Positions 8,726-18,112 are shown, numbered from the stretch's first letter. The stretch: DNA of 64,000 nucleotides from Mesorhizobium carmichaelinearum (GCF_900199455.1 NZ_FZQR01000001.1:372001-436000); one strand, 5' to 3'. The notes: generated by a model not told the origin, from the sequence alone. A program made the numbers and translations.

Positions 8726-9940
8726 ATGGACACCCCAGAGAATGGGCAATTGCGTCGCGACGCGGGCGGGCGACCCCGTCGGTCGGCCGACTGGCTTGCC
8801 CGCGCCGCCGTGTCGGCGGCATTCCTGCTCGGCATGGCTTTTAGCAGCACTGCGTTTGCGCAGGACCAGCAGCTACCCGTGGTGACGGCGGCCAAGCCGG
8901 TGGTCCGTGAAATCATCGAAGACGACGAGTTCGTCGGGCGCTTCGAAGCCGTCGACCAGGTCGCCATCCGTTCGCGCGTCAGCGGCTATCTGGACAAGGT
9001 CAGCTTCCAGGACGGCGCACTGGTCAACAAGGGCGACCTGCTCTTCACCATCGACCAGCGTCCGTACCAGGCGGCTTATGATGCCGCCAAATCGCAAGTG
9101 GACGTCGCCAAGAGTCTGCTCGAATTCTCCAAGATGCAGCTGGATCGCGCCGACGAACTCGCCAAGACCGGCAATATCTCAACCGCGACGGTCGACGACC
9201 GTCGGCGGGAATACCTTTCGGCGCAGGCGCAGATGCAGGGCGCGACGGCTGCGCTGACGACGGCCAGCCTGAACATGGAATTCACCGAGATCAAGGCGCC
9301 CTTGTCCGGCCGCATCGACCGCCGGCTGGTGTCGGTCGGCAACCTCGTGCAGCCGGATTCCACCTTGCTGACGACCATCGTCACGCGCGATCCGATCGAC
9401 TTCTATTTCGACGTCGATGAGCGCCTGTATTTCAGCTACGCCCGCGACGCGAAGGAGCGTGGCGGCAGCATGCAGGAAGGCGCCGGCGGGCTCGAGGTGG
9501 TGGTTCGCGTCGCCGACCGCGCCGAGGCGGTATTCAAAGGCAAGCTCGATTTTGCCGAGAACCGGATCGACAACGCGACCGGCACTATGCGGGTGCGTGC
9601 GAGGTTTCCCAACGCCGACGGCATTCTCCAGCCAGGCATGTTCGGGCGCATCAACGTGCCGGGGTCGCTGCCGCATAGCGGCGTGCTGGTGCCCGACGAG
9701 GCGATCGGCGCCGACCAGGATCGCCGTATCGTGTTCCTGGTGGATGAGGCCGGGATGGTGTCGGCGAAGCCCGTGCGCACAGGCCCGCTTCTCGACGGCT
9801 ATCGGGTGATCCGCTCGGGCCTGACCGGCAACGAGACGATCATCGTCAACGGGCTGATGCACGCCAGGCCCGGCACCAAGGTGAAGGTCGAGATGGTGAC
9901 GTTGCCGCCCAAGGCCGAGACCGCCGGGTTGCAGCAATGA
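8726..9940 (+). CDS. RND efflux periplasmic adaptor (membrane fusion protein)
   Basis: The 404-residue adaptor links an inner-membrane RND pump to an outer-membrane channel. After an N-terminal signal segment (AAFLLGMAFSSTAFA-Q, cleavage near residue 45) come a biotinyl-lipoyl half-motif (VAIRSRVSGYLDKV), an alpha-hairpin (residues ~105-165), the second lipoyl half (TEIKAPLSGRIDRRLV) and beta-barrel/membrane-proximal parts (GRINVPGSLPHSGVLVPDEA). The ATG at 8726 has GAGGA 6 nt upstream; the longer frame from 8621 has no such support. Its stop overlaps the pump's start (ATGA). No outer-membrane factor gene is adjacent. Confidence 0.93.
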   Translation: MDTPENGQLRRDAGGRPRRSADWLARAAVSAAFLLGMAFSSTAFAQDQQLPVVTAAKPVVREIIEDDEFVGRFEAVDQVAIRSRVSGYLDKVSFQDGALVNKGDLLFTIDQRPYQAAYDAAKSQVDVAKSLLEFSKMQLDRADELAKTGNISTATVDDRRREYLSAQAQMQGATAALTTASLNMEFTEIKAPLSGRIDRRLVSVGNLVQPDSTLLTTIVTRDPIDFYFDVDERLYFSYARDAKERGGSMQEGAGGLEVVVRVADRAEAVFKGKLDFAENRIDNATGTMRVRARFPNADGILQPGMFGRINVPGSLPHSGVLVPDEAIGADQDRRIVFLVDEAGMVSAKPVRTGPLLDGYRVIRSGLTGNETIIVNGLMHARPGTKVKVEMVTLPPKAETAGLQQ

Positions 9941-12900
9941 GGTTCGCACATTTCTTCGTCGACCGCCCAATCTTCGCATCGGTCGTTTCGATCGTCCTGC
10001 TGATCCTCGGCGGGATTGCCTATACCCAGCTACCTGTCGCGCAATATCCCGAGATCGCGCCGCCGACCATCGTCGTTCGCGCGCAGTATCCGGGCGCCGA
10101 CGCCGAGACGGTCGCAGCGACGGTGGCAACGCCGATCGAACAGGAGATCAACGGCGTCGAGGGCATGCTCTACATGTCGTCCTATTCGTCGGGCGACGGG
10201 GCGATGGCGCTGACCATCACCTTCAAGCTGGGCACCGATCTCGACAAGGCGCAGGTGCTTGTGCAGAACCGCGTGTCGGTCGCCGAGCCGCGCCTGCCCG
10301 AAGAAGTCCGCCGCCTCGGCATCACCACCACCAAGAGCTCGCCCGACCTGATGATGGTGGTGCACATGCTGTCGCCCGACGATACCTACGACCAGCTCTA
10401 CGTCTCGAACTACGCCCGCTCGCGGGTGCGCGACATACTGCTCAGGTTAGACGGCGTCGGCGACCTCATCATCTTCGGCGAACGCGAATATTCGCTGCGC
10501 ATCTGGCTCGATCCGGAAAAACTATCCGCCCTGGGGATGACCTCGGGCGATGTGGTGCAGGCGCTGCGCGACCAGAACGTCCAAGTGTCGGGCGGCTCGA
10601 TCGGCGCGCCGCCGACCAGCACCGGCACGGCGTTCCAGTACACGGTCACCACGCAAGGCCGCTTCAACGACGCACGCGACTTCCGATACGTCATTGTCAA
10701 ATCGACCGACGACGGCCGCCTGATCTCGCTGCAGGACGTGGCGCGCATCGAGCTCGGCGCCAAGGATTACGTCACCAACTCCTATCTCAACGGCAAACCG
10801 GCGGTGGCGCTCGCCATCTTCCAGCGGCCGGGCACCAATGCGCTCGCCGCAGCCGCGGAGATCCAGGACAAGATGAAGGAGCTTTCCCGCGACTTTCCGA
10901 AGGGGCTGAGCTACGACATCGTCTACAATCCGACTGAGTTCGTCGCCGAGTCGATTCAGGAGGTCTACAAGACGATCCTCGAGGCGATGCTGCTGGTCAT
11001 CATCGTCATCATCGTCTTCCTGCAATCGTGGCGCATGGCGATCGTGCCGATCGTGGCGATCCCCGTGTCGCTGATCGGCACGCTGGCGGTGCTGTACGCC
11101 GCCGGCTTCTCGCTCAACATGCTGACGCTGTTTGGCCTCGTTCTGGCGATCGGCATCGTCGTCGACGATGCGATCGTCGTGGTCGAGAACGTCGAGCGCA
11201 ATATCGCTAGAGGGCTGGCGCCCAATCCGGCGTCGCACCTGACCATGGACGAAGTCGGAACGGCGGTCATCGCGATCTCGCTGGTGCTGATAGCCGTGTT
11301 CGTACCGACAGCCTTCATCCCCGGCATTTCTGGGCAGTTCTACCTGCAGTTTGCGATCACCATCGCGGTGTCGACGGCGATCTCGGCATTCAATTCGCTG
11401 ACGCTTTCGCCGGCGCTGGCCGCACTGCTGTTCAAGCCGCACCACGCCGCGGCGGCGCCGCCGCGCTTTTTCCTGGCGCGGTTCGGACAGGCGCTCGCCG
11501 ACGGCTTCAATCGCGGCTTCGACAGGGTCGCCCATTGGTATTCGAGCATCGTCCGCGTGCTGGTCGGCTCGCGGATAGCGATCGCCGCCATGCTGGGCGT
11601 TTTCGCGGCCCTCATCTGCGCCACGGTCTACATGGTGCAGGCGGTGCCGCGCGGTTTCATTCCGTCGCTCGACCAGGGCTATGCGATCGTCGTCGTCCAG
11701 TTGCCGGACGGCGCCTCGCTGTCGAGGACCGATGCGGTCATCCAGCAGGCGTCGCAGATCATCCAGAAAACGCCAGGCGTCGACTACGCAGTCGCCTTCG
11801 CCGGCTTCTCCGGCGCGACCTTCACCAACGCCAGCAATGCGGGCGTGATCTTCGCCAGGTTCAAGCCGTTTGACGAGCGACTGAAAGCCGGCCAGTCGGC
11901 GACCCAGGTCATCGGCAATCTGTTCGGCAGCCTGCAAAGCATCAAGGAAGCCTTCATTATCGCACTGCCACCGCCACCGATCCGCGGCGTCGGCAATGCG
12001 GGCGGCTTCAAGCTGCAGATCCAGGAGCGCAACAGCGCCGACATGCGGCAGATCCTGGCGCTTGCCTACGAAATCGCCGGCAAGGCCAACAAGACGCCGG
12101 GGCTGACGGGCGTGTTCACCACGTTTTCCGCGTCGAGCCCGCAATTCTTCCTGGCGATCGATCGCGACAAGGCGCGCATCCTGAACGTGCCGATCCCCAA
12201 CATCTTCGAGACGCTGTCGATCAATTTGGGCACCGCCTACGTCAACGACTTCAACGCTTTCGGGCGCGTCTACCAAGTGCGGGCGCAGGCCGACCAGGCG
12301 TTCCGCCTCGATCGCGCCGACATCTTGAAACTGAAGGTGCGCTCGGCGACCGGCGCGCTGGTTCCGCTCGGCACGTTGATCGAGATCCGCGACGTCACCG
12401 GCCCGGCGCTGGTCCAGCACTACAACATGTACGTCTCGGTGCCGCTGCAGGGCAACGCCGCGCCCGGCGTTTCCACGGGCGACGCGCTGGCATTGATGGA
12501 AGGGATCACGGCAAAGACGCTGCCGGCCGGTACCTCCTATGAATGGACCGAGCTCGCCTATCAGGAGCACAACACCGGCAATGCCGCTGTCTATATCTTC
12601 GGACTGTCGGTGCTGTTCGTGTTCCTGGCGCTGGCGGCGCAATATGAAAGCTGGGTGCTGCCGTTCGCCATTGTGCTGGTGGTGCCGCTCGGCGTGCTCG
12701 CGGCGTTGCTCGGCGTGTCTTTCCGAGGGCTGGACAACAACATCCTCGTGCAGATCGGCCTCATCGTGCTGATCGGACTTGCCGCCAAGAACGCGATCCT
12801 GATCGTCGAATTCGCGCGGCAGGCGCAGGAACGCGGCCTGTCGGCCGCCGAGGCTGCCGTCGAAGCCTGCCGGCTCAGGCTGCGGCCGATCCTGATGACC

Positions 12901-13140
12901 GCCTTCTCGTTCATCCTCGGCGTCGTGCCGCTGATGATCGCAACTGGCCCGGGCGCGGAAATGCGCCAGTCGCTCGGCACCGCGGTGTTCTCCGGCATGC
13001 TCGGCGTCACCTTCGTCGGCCTGTTCCTGACGCCGGTGTTCTACGTCACGCTCAGGTCGCTGTTTTCACGGCGCAAGCCCCGTGCCGAGGCCGAGCCTTC
13101 GGCGCCGGCAGGGGCGCCATCGGAGACGGCCGCCGAGTAG
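9937..13140 (+). CDS. RND multidrug efflux transporter (HAE1/AcrB family)
   Basis: The 1,067-residue proton-driven inner-membrane pump matches the family length. It starts MRFAHFFVDRPIFASVVSIV. Transmembrane proton-relay aspartates are present (GIVVDDAIVVVENVER), as is the relay Lys (GLAAKNAILIVEFARQ). The duplicated TM layout with two large periplasmic loops is evident. It is translationally coupled to the adaptor gene by a 4-nt overlap. The divergent two-component system is the obvious candidate regulator. Substrate cannot be told from sequence. Confidence 0.95.
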   Translation: MRFAHFFVDRPIFASVVSIVLLILGGIAYTQLPVAQYPEIAPPTIVVRAQYPGADAETVAATVATPIEQEINGVEGMLYMSSYSSGDGAMALTITFKLGTDLDKAQVLVQNRVSVAEPRLPEEVRRLGITTTKSSPDLMMVVHMLSPDDTYDQLYVSNYARSRVRDILLRLDGVGDLIIFGEREYSLRIWLDPEKLSALGMTSGDVVQALRDQNVQVSGGSIGAPPTSTGTAFQYTVTTQGRFNDARDFRYVIVKSTDDGRLISLQDVARIELGAKDYVTNSYLNGKPAVALAIFQRPGTNALAAAAEIQDKMKELSRDFPKGLSYDIVYNPTEFVAESIQEVYKTILEAMLLVIIVIIVFLQSWRMAIVPIVAIPVSLIGTLAVLYAAGFSLNMLTLFGLVLAIGIVVDDAIVVVENVERNIARGLAPNPASHLTMDEVGTAVIAISLVLIAVFVPTAFIPGISGQFYLQFAITIAVSTAISAFNSLTLSPALAALLFKPHHAAAAPPRFFLARFGQALADGFNRGFDRVAHWYSSIVRVLVGSRIAIAAMLGVFAALICATVYMVQAVPRGFIPSLDQGYAIVVVQLPDGASLSRTDAVIQQASQIIQKTPGVDYAVAFAGFSGATFTNASNAGVIFARFKPFDERLKAGQSATQVIGNLFGSLQSIKEAFIIALPPPPIRGVGNAGGFKLQIQERNSADMRQILALAYEIAGKANKTPGLTGVFTTFSASSPQFFLAIDRDKARILNVPIPNIFETLSINLGTAYVNDFNAFGRVYQVRAQADQAFRLDRADILKLKVRSATGALVPLGTLIEIRDVTGPALVQHYNMYVSVPLQGNAAPGVSTGDALALMEGITAKTLPAGTSYEWTELAYQEHNTGNAAVYIFGLSVLFVFLALAAQYESWVLPFAIVLVVPLGVLAALLGVSFRGLDNNILVQIGLIVLIGLAAKNAILIVEFARQAQERGLSAAEAAVEACRLRLRPILMTAFSFILGVVPLMIATGPGAEMRQSLGTAVFSGMLGVTFVGLFLTPVFYVTLRSLFSRRKPRAEAEPSAPAGAPSETAAE

Positions 13141-13368
13141 GGTTACGAATTCGCCGCGTCGGGCACGGCTTATCACTCCAGAAAGTCGGCGCGGCAACGG
13201 CCACGATCTGCGCGACCTGGGCGTCGAGGTGCGGCGGAGACGCTGCTCGGTCTGATCCAGCCCAACAGCCGCATCCAGTTCAGCGAGACGATGCCGTGCG
13301 GCGAGCGATTGCGGCCGGGCCGTCGGACGTGCGGTATGGCGCGGACCCTGCGAGGCGGGCGCCTGGTG

Positions 13369-13512
13369 TTGGCATCGTTCGGCCTCCGTGAAGCAGGTCG
13401 CCGGCGTGAACCACCAATCGACCGATCCGCCGAGCTTAGCGGCCAAGGCCTCGACTAGGCCAAGCCCCCGCCCTGCGGCGCAACTGAATCCGCCGTTGTC
13501 CCTCCTCGTAAC
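13369..13512 (-). pseudogene. Fragment of a histidine-kinase ATPase domain
   Basis: The minus strand reads RDNGGFSCAAGRGLGLVEAL and continues AAKLGGSVDWWF. This resembles the G1-to-G2 end of a HisKA_2/HWE-type kinase (DNGxG ... GLGLVxxLxxxLGG). No H-box or complete domain precedes it, and a stop lies just upstream in frame. The stretch 13141-13761 otherwise has no gene that can be supported; its long open frames look like chance frames in GC-rich DNA. Confidence 0.35.
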
Positions 13513-13761
13513 TCACCCAGTCGCTGGCCTCGGCGATCGACACCGGAGTGGCGCCCATGCCACCGCCAAGGCCGCGACGCGCGGCGTTGCGGATGTCCAT
13601 GTCAGCGCTAGGTGATCGCGGTCCTGCGCCCGTCGATTCGGAAGCGGTGATGTCGTGACTATCCGCAGTGCCTCTACCGAAGCCGCAAGCGGCGGCGAAG
13701 TTCGGATAGCGGCCGGCAAATTTCGAAATTATTTAGCAAAATCAATTAGTTGAGGAAGATA

Positions 13762-13787
13762 CCGATGGTACCGTTGGCTGGGATCGA
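13762..13787 (+). repeat. Distal att-like copy of the tRNA-His 3' end
   Basis: This is an exact 26-bp match to 18113-18138; the next base differs (G for A) and the following CC agrees. The preceding bases (TTGAGGAAG here, TTGAGAAAG at the tRNA) are also similar. It is not part of a complete tRNA. Confidence 0.7.
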
Positions 13788-14341
13788 GCCCTAGTGCAAG
13801 ATATTGTTTTTATTGATATTTTTCTGCTTCATCGCTCGATTTGTATCACAATAGGTATCACAATATGTAGCACATTCTCGGCGACTTCCCCGACATGCCT
13901 TTCGAAGCGCGCCAGCGACCAACATACTGCTTCATTCCATTGCTCCGAACGAGCTTCACCCGGCAAGAAATTGATGGATCCGAATTGCGCGCCATGCGAA
14001 CTGCCGTTGCGGATGTTCGCAGTCGGGACCATGCATTGGAGAGAACGGTTGGATTGATCAACTCGCCATATCGCGCGCCGACCTTGATTTGGTGGGCCCG
14101 GAGGGACGTCGCCTTTTCAACAAAATCAAACAGTTAGCGGGTGGTTCACCCAGCCATATCCTTCGTATGTTCTCGTATTTGGTGGCGAACGCAGTGGAGA
14201 GGACTCCGAATGAGGGCTCAGCCCGACTCGTCACGTTGTCGAAATCAAAACAACGCCGACTGCGCAGGATTGCAAATGCGTGGTTGCGGGGACACGCAGC
14301 CACCGATACCGACATTCGCTGATCGTCCGATTTGACGATGG
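13788..14341. other. Degenerate stretch without a supportable gene
   Basis: Only short overlapping frames occur. A plus-strand frame ending near 14322 (77 codons from a GTG at 14089, containing GRRLFNKIKQLAGGSP) reads protein-like but has no recognisable family, no ribosome site and no clear start. It may be a remnant of an island gene. Confidence 0.4.
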
Positions 14342-14716
14342 TCGGCCGCATCGCGTCGACGCAAGTTGCGAGCCGGACCGGCTTACGCGGGCGGCTGGGT
14401 TTCTGCGACCTATGCCCCTGACAACGCCCGCGACGCCGGTGCCTTGTCGACTGGACTGCGCTTCTATTCGCTGTATCGCGGCTTGCACGGCGCCAGCATC
14501 CGCCAGTCCGGACATGGCAACGCAGCCGGCGTCGGCCAGAACGGCCGCGGCAATCTGGGCATCATCCATCAGGAAGGCAACGGCCATTCCGCCACCCTGC
14601 AGCAGAACGGCGATGACAACGCCTACTGAATTTTCCAGTTCGGAAGGAATACCGACGCCAATGTCGTGCAGAACGGCAATGGCGGTGGCGGCGCCACCTT
14701 CAGCTACGGCTGGTAA
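14342..14716 (+). pseudogene. Broken curlin-repeat (CsgA/CsgB-like) gene
   Basis: The frame encodes curlin-type repeats with the Q-G-N spacing: SIRQSGHGNAAGVGQNGRGN, then IIHQEGNGHSATLQQNGDDN. After NAY an in-frame TGA at 14627-14629 interrupts it, and the same frame resumes IFQFGRNTDANVVQNGNG and ends GATFSYGW-TAA, a typical C-terminus for rhizobial curlins. No ATG or signal peptide precedes the repeats; a TGA lies at 14333. Intact relatives would form secreted amyloid fibres. No csgE/F/G partners are nearby, so the locus looks dead. Confidence 0.65.
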
Positions 14717-15127
14717 CTGCCGTCACGCGAACGTATCGGCTGACGTGGCGCGAGGCCAGAATGAGCGAGACCCTCAGAGGCTAGCAGTCCCTTGATGGAG
14801 CGGCTTGCCGGCCGTCGAGAGGCCAGTAAAGCTCCGAGCCGATGTCAATCAAACGACCGAAGTAGCGTCGGCACGGATAGCCGCCGCAACTTCCGAAAGC
14901 CACCAACGCCGAAAAAGCATACGCTGTCAAAGTGCTTCCGCAGTGCTTCCACGCTGAAAGCAGATACCCGTCTGTAAGCTATTGATTTTAATTATGGAAC
15001 TGGCGCGCCGGACAGGATGAAACTGGGCACCGCTATCTTATTGTTTGCGCTATAGCTTTTTGAGACAAGCCCATATGGCCCTTTCGTCCTGGGCGGCTTG
15101 AACAAGGCTGCAACCCCAATATGGCTT
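14717..15127. other. Non-coding stretch, nothing recognised
   Basis: About 410 bases between the curlin pseudogene and the HxlR gene. Short frames only; no hairpin or promoter motif stands out. Confidence 0.4.
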
Positions 15128-15835
15128 TCAAGAAAGCTGGACAATTCCCTGGAGCCCTGCATAGACCGAGGCTCGCAGCCAGCGGTCCATGCTGCGGGCG
15201 AGGGCGGGGTCGCCGCTCAGAAAAAGGCGGCCCCTTTCTTTCTCGCGCTCGATGCTGGAGTGGCCCTCGATAATGGCCCCCAGTGAAACAACGCCGGTCT
15301 CGACGTAAAGGTCAACATCCCGGCCGGGGTCGAGCCAGCATAGCTCGGGGAAGTCCGCGCCTGGCTCGACCACAAACCAGCAGTTGGGACACTTCAGTGG
15401 GGGATCGTCGCGGAAATGGAAGCGGATGACGGCGCGCCGCCGCGGCAGTTCAGCGAGGTCGATCATTCGCCGCACGACCCACATGATTGTCGAAGCATCC
15501 GCACCGCTGAGCGCGATCTCCGCCTCGATGTTGCATAGCGCCCATTCCGCCAGCGCGTTCATCGCCGGTTCGAGCTTGATCGCCTTCTCGGTGCGGAAAT
15601 AGTCGACGGTGCCCGCCGCCTTGTCCTCGACGCGCTCGACCAGGCCCAACGCTTCCATCTCCTTGAGCCGCCTCGACAGGATGGCGGACGAGATGTTGCC
15701 CAACCCCTTGCGAATGTCGTTGAAGCGGGTCGAGCCGTTCCAGAGTTCGGTCAGGATTTGGATCGTCCAGCGCGGTTCAAGGATCTCGCAGGCAAGCGAG
15801 ATCGGACAGATCAGTCCGTAAGGCCGACGCGTCAT
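15128..15835 (-). CDS. HxlR-family transcriptional regulator with C-terminal extension
   Basis: The 235-residue product has an N-terminal HxlR winged helix (~1-100). It carries the family Cys (LICPISLACEIL), the pattern EPRWTIQILTELWNGSTRFN and the recognition part ISSAILSRRLKEMEALGLVE. The remaining ~130 residues (RAVIRFHFRDDPPLK ... GDPALARSMDRWL) resemble the SCP2-like sterol-carrier fold seen in long members of this family. HxlR proteins usually respond to redox or aldehyde stress. It lies inside the tRNA-His island and is divergent from the secreted-protein gene at 15989, a possible target. Confidence 0.85.
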   Translation of the reverse strand: MTRRPYGLICPISLACEILEPRWTIQILTELWNGSTRFNDIRKGLGNISSAILSRRLKEMEALGLVERVEDKAAGTVDYFRTEKAIKLEPAMNALAEWALCNIEAEIALSGADASTIMWVVRRMIDLAELPRRRAVIRFHFRDDPPLKCPNCWFVVEPGADFPELCWLDPGRDVDLYVETGVVSLGAIIEGHSSIEREKERGRLFLSGDPALARSMDRWLRASVYAGLQGIVQLS

Positions 15836-15988
15836 GGCCGGGCGCTCCTTTGCCGCAAGTTAGTCCTTGCGAAGGTCTAAGGCCAGTTCACAATCTGAAG
15901 CGGAACGCTTCCGAAACTGCCCTAGTGCCTGCCCGCCTTCCGCCGTCATGGTGATTGAACTCGGATGGTCAGACTTAGGAGCAAGAAA

Positions 15989-16435
15989 ATGTTTGCTTTG
16001 AGAAAAATTCTCGCAGTGACTCTCTTGGCTACGGTGTCGTTCGGCTGGCCCGCGATGGCGACCGACGCGCCCAAGCTATCGCCTCTAAAATTTTCCAAGG
16101 AATGCAGTGATTACAACGGTGAAACACCGAGCTTCTGTACAATTACCGAATCGAGTCTGAAGGAAATACCGGCTGGCACAAAGGTTCTTTATTATGGCCC
16201 TGTTCTCAGTAGCCCGCTATTTACGAGCAGCTCCGTCGTTCTCGCCGTTGGGCCAGGCGACTCTGCGATTGGTTATTGCATCGTCTATGACACCGCGAAA
16301 CCGCCAACAGGACATTGCGCGTTCTCCGCAGGAAGCGGGACGTTGGCCGGCTTTCAAGCTATTCTGAACGTGACGGTCGATGACAAGCAAATTTGGCATT
16401 GGGAGGGCGGCTATCTTCTCGCAGCCGCGAAGTAG
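15989..16435 (+). CDS. Secreted protein of unknown function
   Basis: The 148-residue product has a clear Sec signal (MFALRKILAVTLLATVSFGW, cleavage after AMA). The mature part has four Cys (SKECSDY, SFCTI, IGYCIVY, GHCAFS), which could form two disulfides, suggesting a periplasmic or secreted fold. The ATG at 15989 is preferred over the GTG at 15965 because AGGAG precedes it by 9 nt and the signal peptide then starts at residue 1. Codon use is less GC-biased than the flanks. No family recognised. Confidence 0.75.
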   Translation: MFALRKILAVTLLATVSFGWPAMATDAPKLSPLKFSKECSDYNGETPSFCTITESSLKEIPAGTKVLYYGPVLSSPLFTSSSVVLAVGPGDSAIGYCIVYDTAKPPTGHCAFSAGSGTLAGFQAILNVTVDDKQIWHWEGGYLLAAAK

Positions 16436-16442
16436 CACTCTT

Positions 16443-16745
16443 ATGTCGGCCAAAATCCTGCAAATCAACTACAAGCTCAACGGGCCGAGGGCCGAGTATG
16501 AGAGAGAAAACCTGCCCTATGCTCAACCCATCGCGGACATACCTGGCCTGCGCTGGAAGGTCTGGATCATAAACGAGGCCCAAAGCGAAGCTGGCGGGAT
16601 CTACCTATTCGACGACGCCGCCGCGGTGCAAGCCTTTTTGGACGGGCCAATTATTACGGAGATGAAAGGTGACCCGACGTTGAGCATCAAGGCGTTTGAC
16701 GTGATCGCAGAACTCACGACCATCACACGTGGCCCGGTGAAGTAG
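16443..16745 (+). CDS. YdhR-like small monooxygenase-fold protein
   Basis: The 100-residue product contains KILQINYKLNGPRAEYE, the block IPGLRWKVWIINEAQSEAGG and FDDAAAVQAFLDGP. These match the YdhR / putative monooxygenase family, a ferredoxin-like dimeric alpha/beta barrel. Family length is ~100 residues, so it is complete. It starts 7 nt after the stop of the secreted-protein gene and is probably cotranscribed. The substrate is unknown. Confidence 0.8.
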   Translation: MSAKILQINYKLNGPRAEYERENLPYAQPIADIPGLRWKVWIINEAQSEAGGIYLFDDAAAVQAFLDGPIITEMKGDPTLSIKAFDVIAELTTITRGPVK

Positions 16746-17034
16746 TATTGCCGGAGCTTGGGAGGGCGCGTGTTGCGGACGAAGGAGCGGGTATCTTCAT
16801 GCCGACTCCGCTGCCAACAGCATTCGGCATTCCATCCCCGCACTTCTCGTCGTCGGCGCATCGGGAGCAGTATCGAATGTCAAAACCGTGCGAGCGTACA
16901 CCGGCGCGGAGTTCAAGGCGGCTCAAGAGAAGGCCGGCAAAATCGCTTCTTCCTACAAATCCCCGGCAAAATAAGCAGACCACTGGTGCACCATCACGGG
17001 CGGGCAAGGCCCTTTATCACGCTGCTAAAGTCAG

Positions 17035-17060
17035 GCCCGCTGCTTCGGTGGCGGGCTTTC
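17035..17060 (+). terminator. Hairpin terminator GCCCGC/GCGGGC
   Basis: GCCCGC at 17035-17040 pairs with GCGGGC at 17051-17056, with TTTCC after it. It would end transcripts from the YdhR-like gene or the remnant downstream. Confidence 0.5.
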
Positions 17061-17189
17061 CTTATCTTGTGGCAGAAAAGTCACGCAGCTTGAATATGCA
17101 GAGCTTCAACCTGCGCGAGCTTATTATCGAGCTAAGCGGGGCGTACCGTTATTCACGGGCAAAGGGGAGTCCCGTCCTCCCGAACTAGC

Positions 17190-17221
17190 GCCCGCTGCCC
17201 TCTCAGGTGGCGGGCTTTTTC
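17190..17221 (+). terminator. Rho-independent terminator
   Basis: GCCCGC at 17190-17195 pairs with GCGGGC at 17210-17215, followed directly by a run of five T. It uses the same stem as the hairpin 155 nt upstream, so the two are related copies. It lies just past the 3' end of the convergent gene at 17235. Confidence 0.65.
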
Positions 17222-17234
17222 AATTGCGCTGGCC

Positions 17235-17900
17235 CTAAATTGGGCTCGCGATGAACTGCAGGAACGCGTCGCCCACCCCGGTTGTTCTCTTCGCCAAGAA
17301 AACGCCTGAGGTGCCCATTGTCATCATGCCTCCGGTGTCGGCCAAACCTTCACGGTTTAGATCAGACATCACGCGGGTCAATGCCGCTGGCGAAATGACC
17401 GATTCGGGTAATGCCGCTCGAAGGACATTCATTTGCGCCCCAGCCATCATCTGGCTCGCTCTCTCCTTCATTTCAGGCGAGGAGGACGGATCGGACAGCA
17501 ATTTCAAAACGCGAACGTGAGCTGGTGAAAACCGTTCAATGTATCCAAAGAAGGCGCCTCGAAGAATCTCATCGATCTGAAGTCCTGCGGCAATGTTGAG
17601 AACACCGTTGCGCAGCGCTTCGATCTTTTCCTCTTTCGCGGTCCTTACGGCTGCGGCCGTGGCTTCGGCTACTGCAGAGACAAAGTCGTCATTTTCGTCC
17701 AGCTTCGAAGGATCAAAGTCTTGCAGGCGGTCTTGGAGATCGCGCAGGCCTTCGCCTACCTTGGTGAACCACTGGTCCCGCCTCTTCTGGAGAGGAGCGG
17801 CGACAAACCTCTCAACAATCTGCCCGATTGCATAGCCAGCGCCAGGAATGAGCGTGGCGGCCTCCCGTATCGATCGCCGTTCGCGCGACGTGGTACGCAC
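17235..17900 (-). CDS. Unknown helical cytosolic protein of the island
   Basis: The 221-residue product is largely alpha-helical and charged. The N-terminal part has AATLIPGAGYAIGQIVERFV and RRDQWFTKVGEGLRDLQDRL. The centre (EEKIEALRNGVLNIAAG, FSPAHVRVLKLLSDP) resembles uncharacterised proteins scattered in accessory regions of many bacteria; that likeness is from memory, not a search. A glycine-rich C-terminal turn (DTGGMMTMGTSGVF) resembles an extra winged-helix-type end. No catalytic motif is seen. As the last gene before tRNA-His in the island it is a candidate accessory or defence gene, but no function is assigned. Confidence 0.7.
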   Translation of the reverse strand: MRTTSRERRSIREAATLIPGAGYAIGQIVERFVAAPLQKRRDQWFTKVGEGLRDLQDRLQDFDPSKLDENDDFVSAVAEATAAAVRTAKEEKIEALRNGVLNIAAGLQIDEILRGAFFGYIERFSPAHVRVLKLLSDPSSSPEMKERASQMMAGAQMNVLRAALPESVISPAALTRVMSDLNREGLADTGGMMTMGTSGVFLAKRTTGVGDAFLQFIASPI

Positions 17901-18057
17901 CGGACCGCGTATCCTTTTCGGGGTACGGCGGCAGGCGGTCTTTTTCGTCGTTCATCGGTCCCCCTATATGTCGCATCCATGTCGCACGGACCTGCCGATA
18001 GTCGCAGGAACCCCTTTGAAATCAATGGTAGCCAGTTGCAACATGACGCGACATGAC

Positions 18058-18082
18058 AACCGGGTTTTACCGCAACCCGGTT
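18058..18082 (-). terminator. Hairpin downstream of tRNA-His
   Basis: AACCGGGTT at 18058-18066 pairs with AACCCGGTT at 18074-18082 across a 7-nt loop. It lies 35 nt past the tRNA 3' end. It lacks a good U-run on the minus strand, so termination is likely but not certain. Confidence 0.4.
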
Positions 18083-18112
18083 TCAGCCACACCCTTGATT
18101 TTATTGAGAAAG

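Larger units (their letters stand above)
16746..17234 (+). other. Gap with coding remnant and two hairpin terminators
   Basis: A plus-strand frame ending TAA at 16974 reads ALLVVGASGAVSNVKTVRAY then TGAEFKAAQEKAGKIA. It is protein-like but lacks a proper start and is taken as a remnant. The rest is non-coding and holds the two hairpins listed separately. Confidence 0.35.

Noticed and set aside
10522..12642. 706-codon open frame on the minus strand
   Set aside because: Antisense shadow of the RND pump; composition is Arg/Asp/His-rich nonsense with no family motif.
13762..13787. Considered as part of a second tRNA-His gene
   Set aside because: Only the 3' arm is present; no anticodon or D arm adjoins it.
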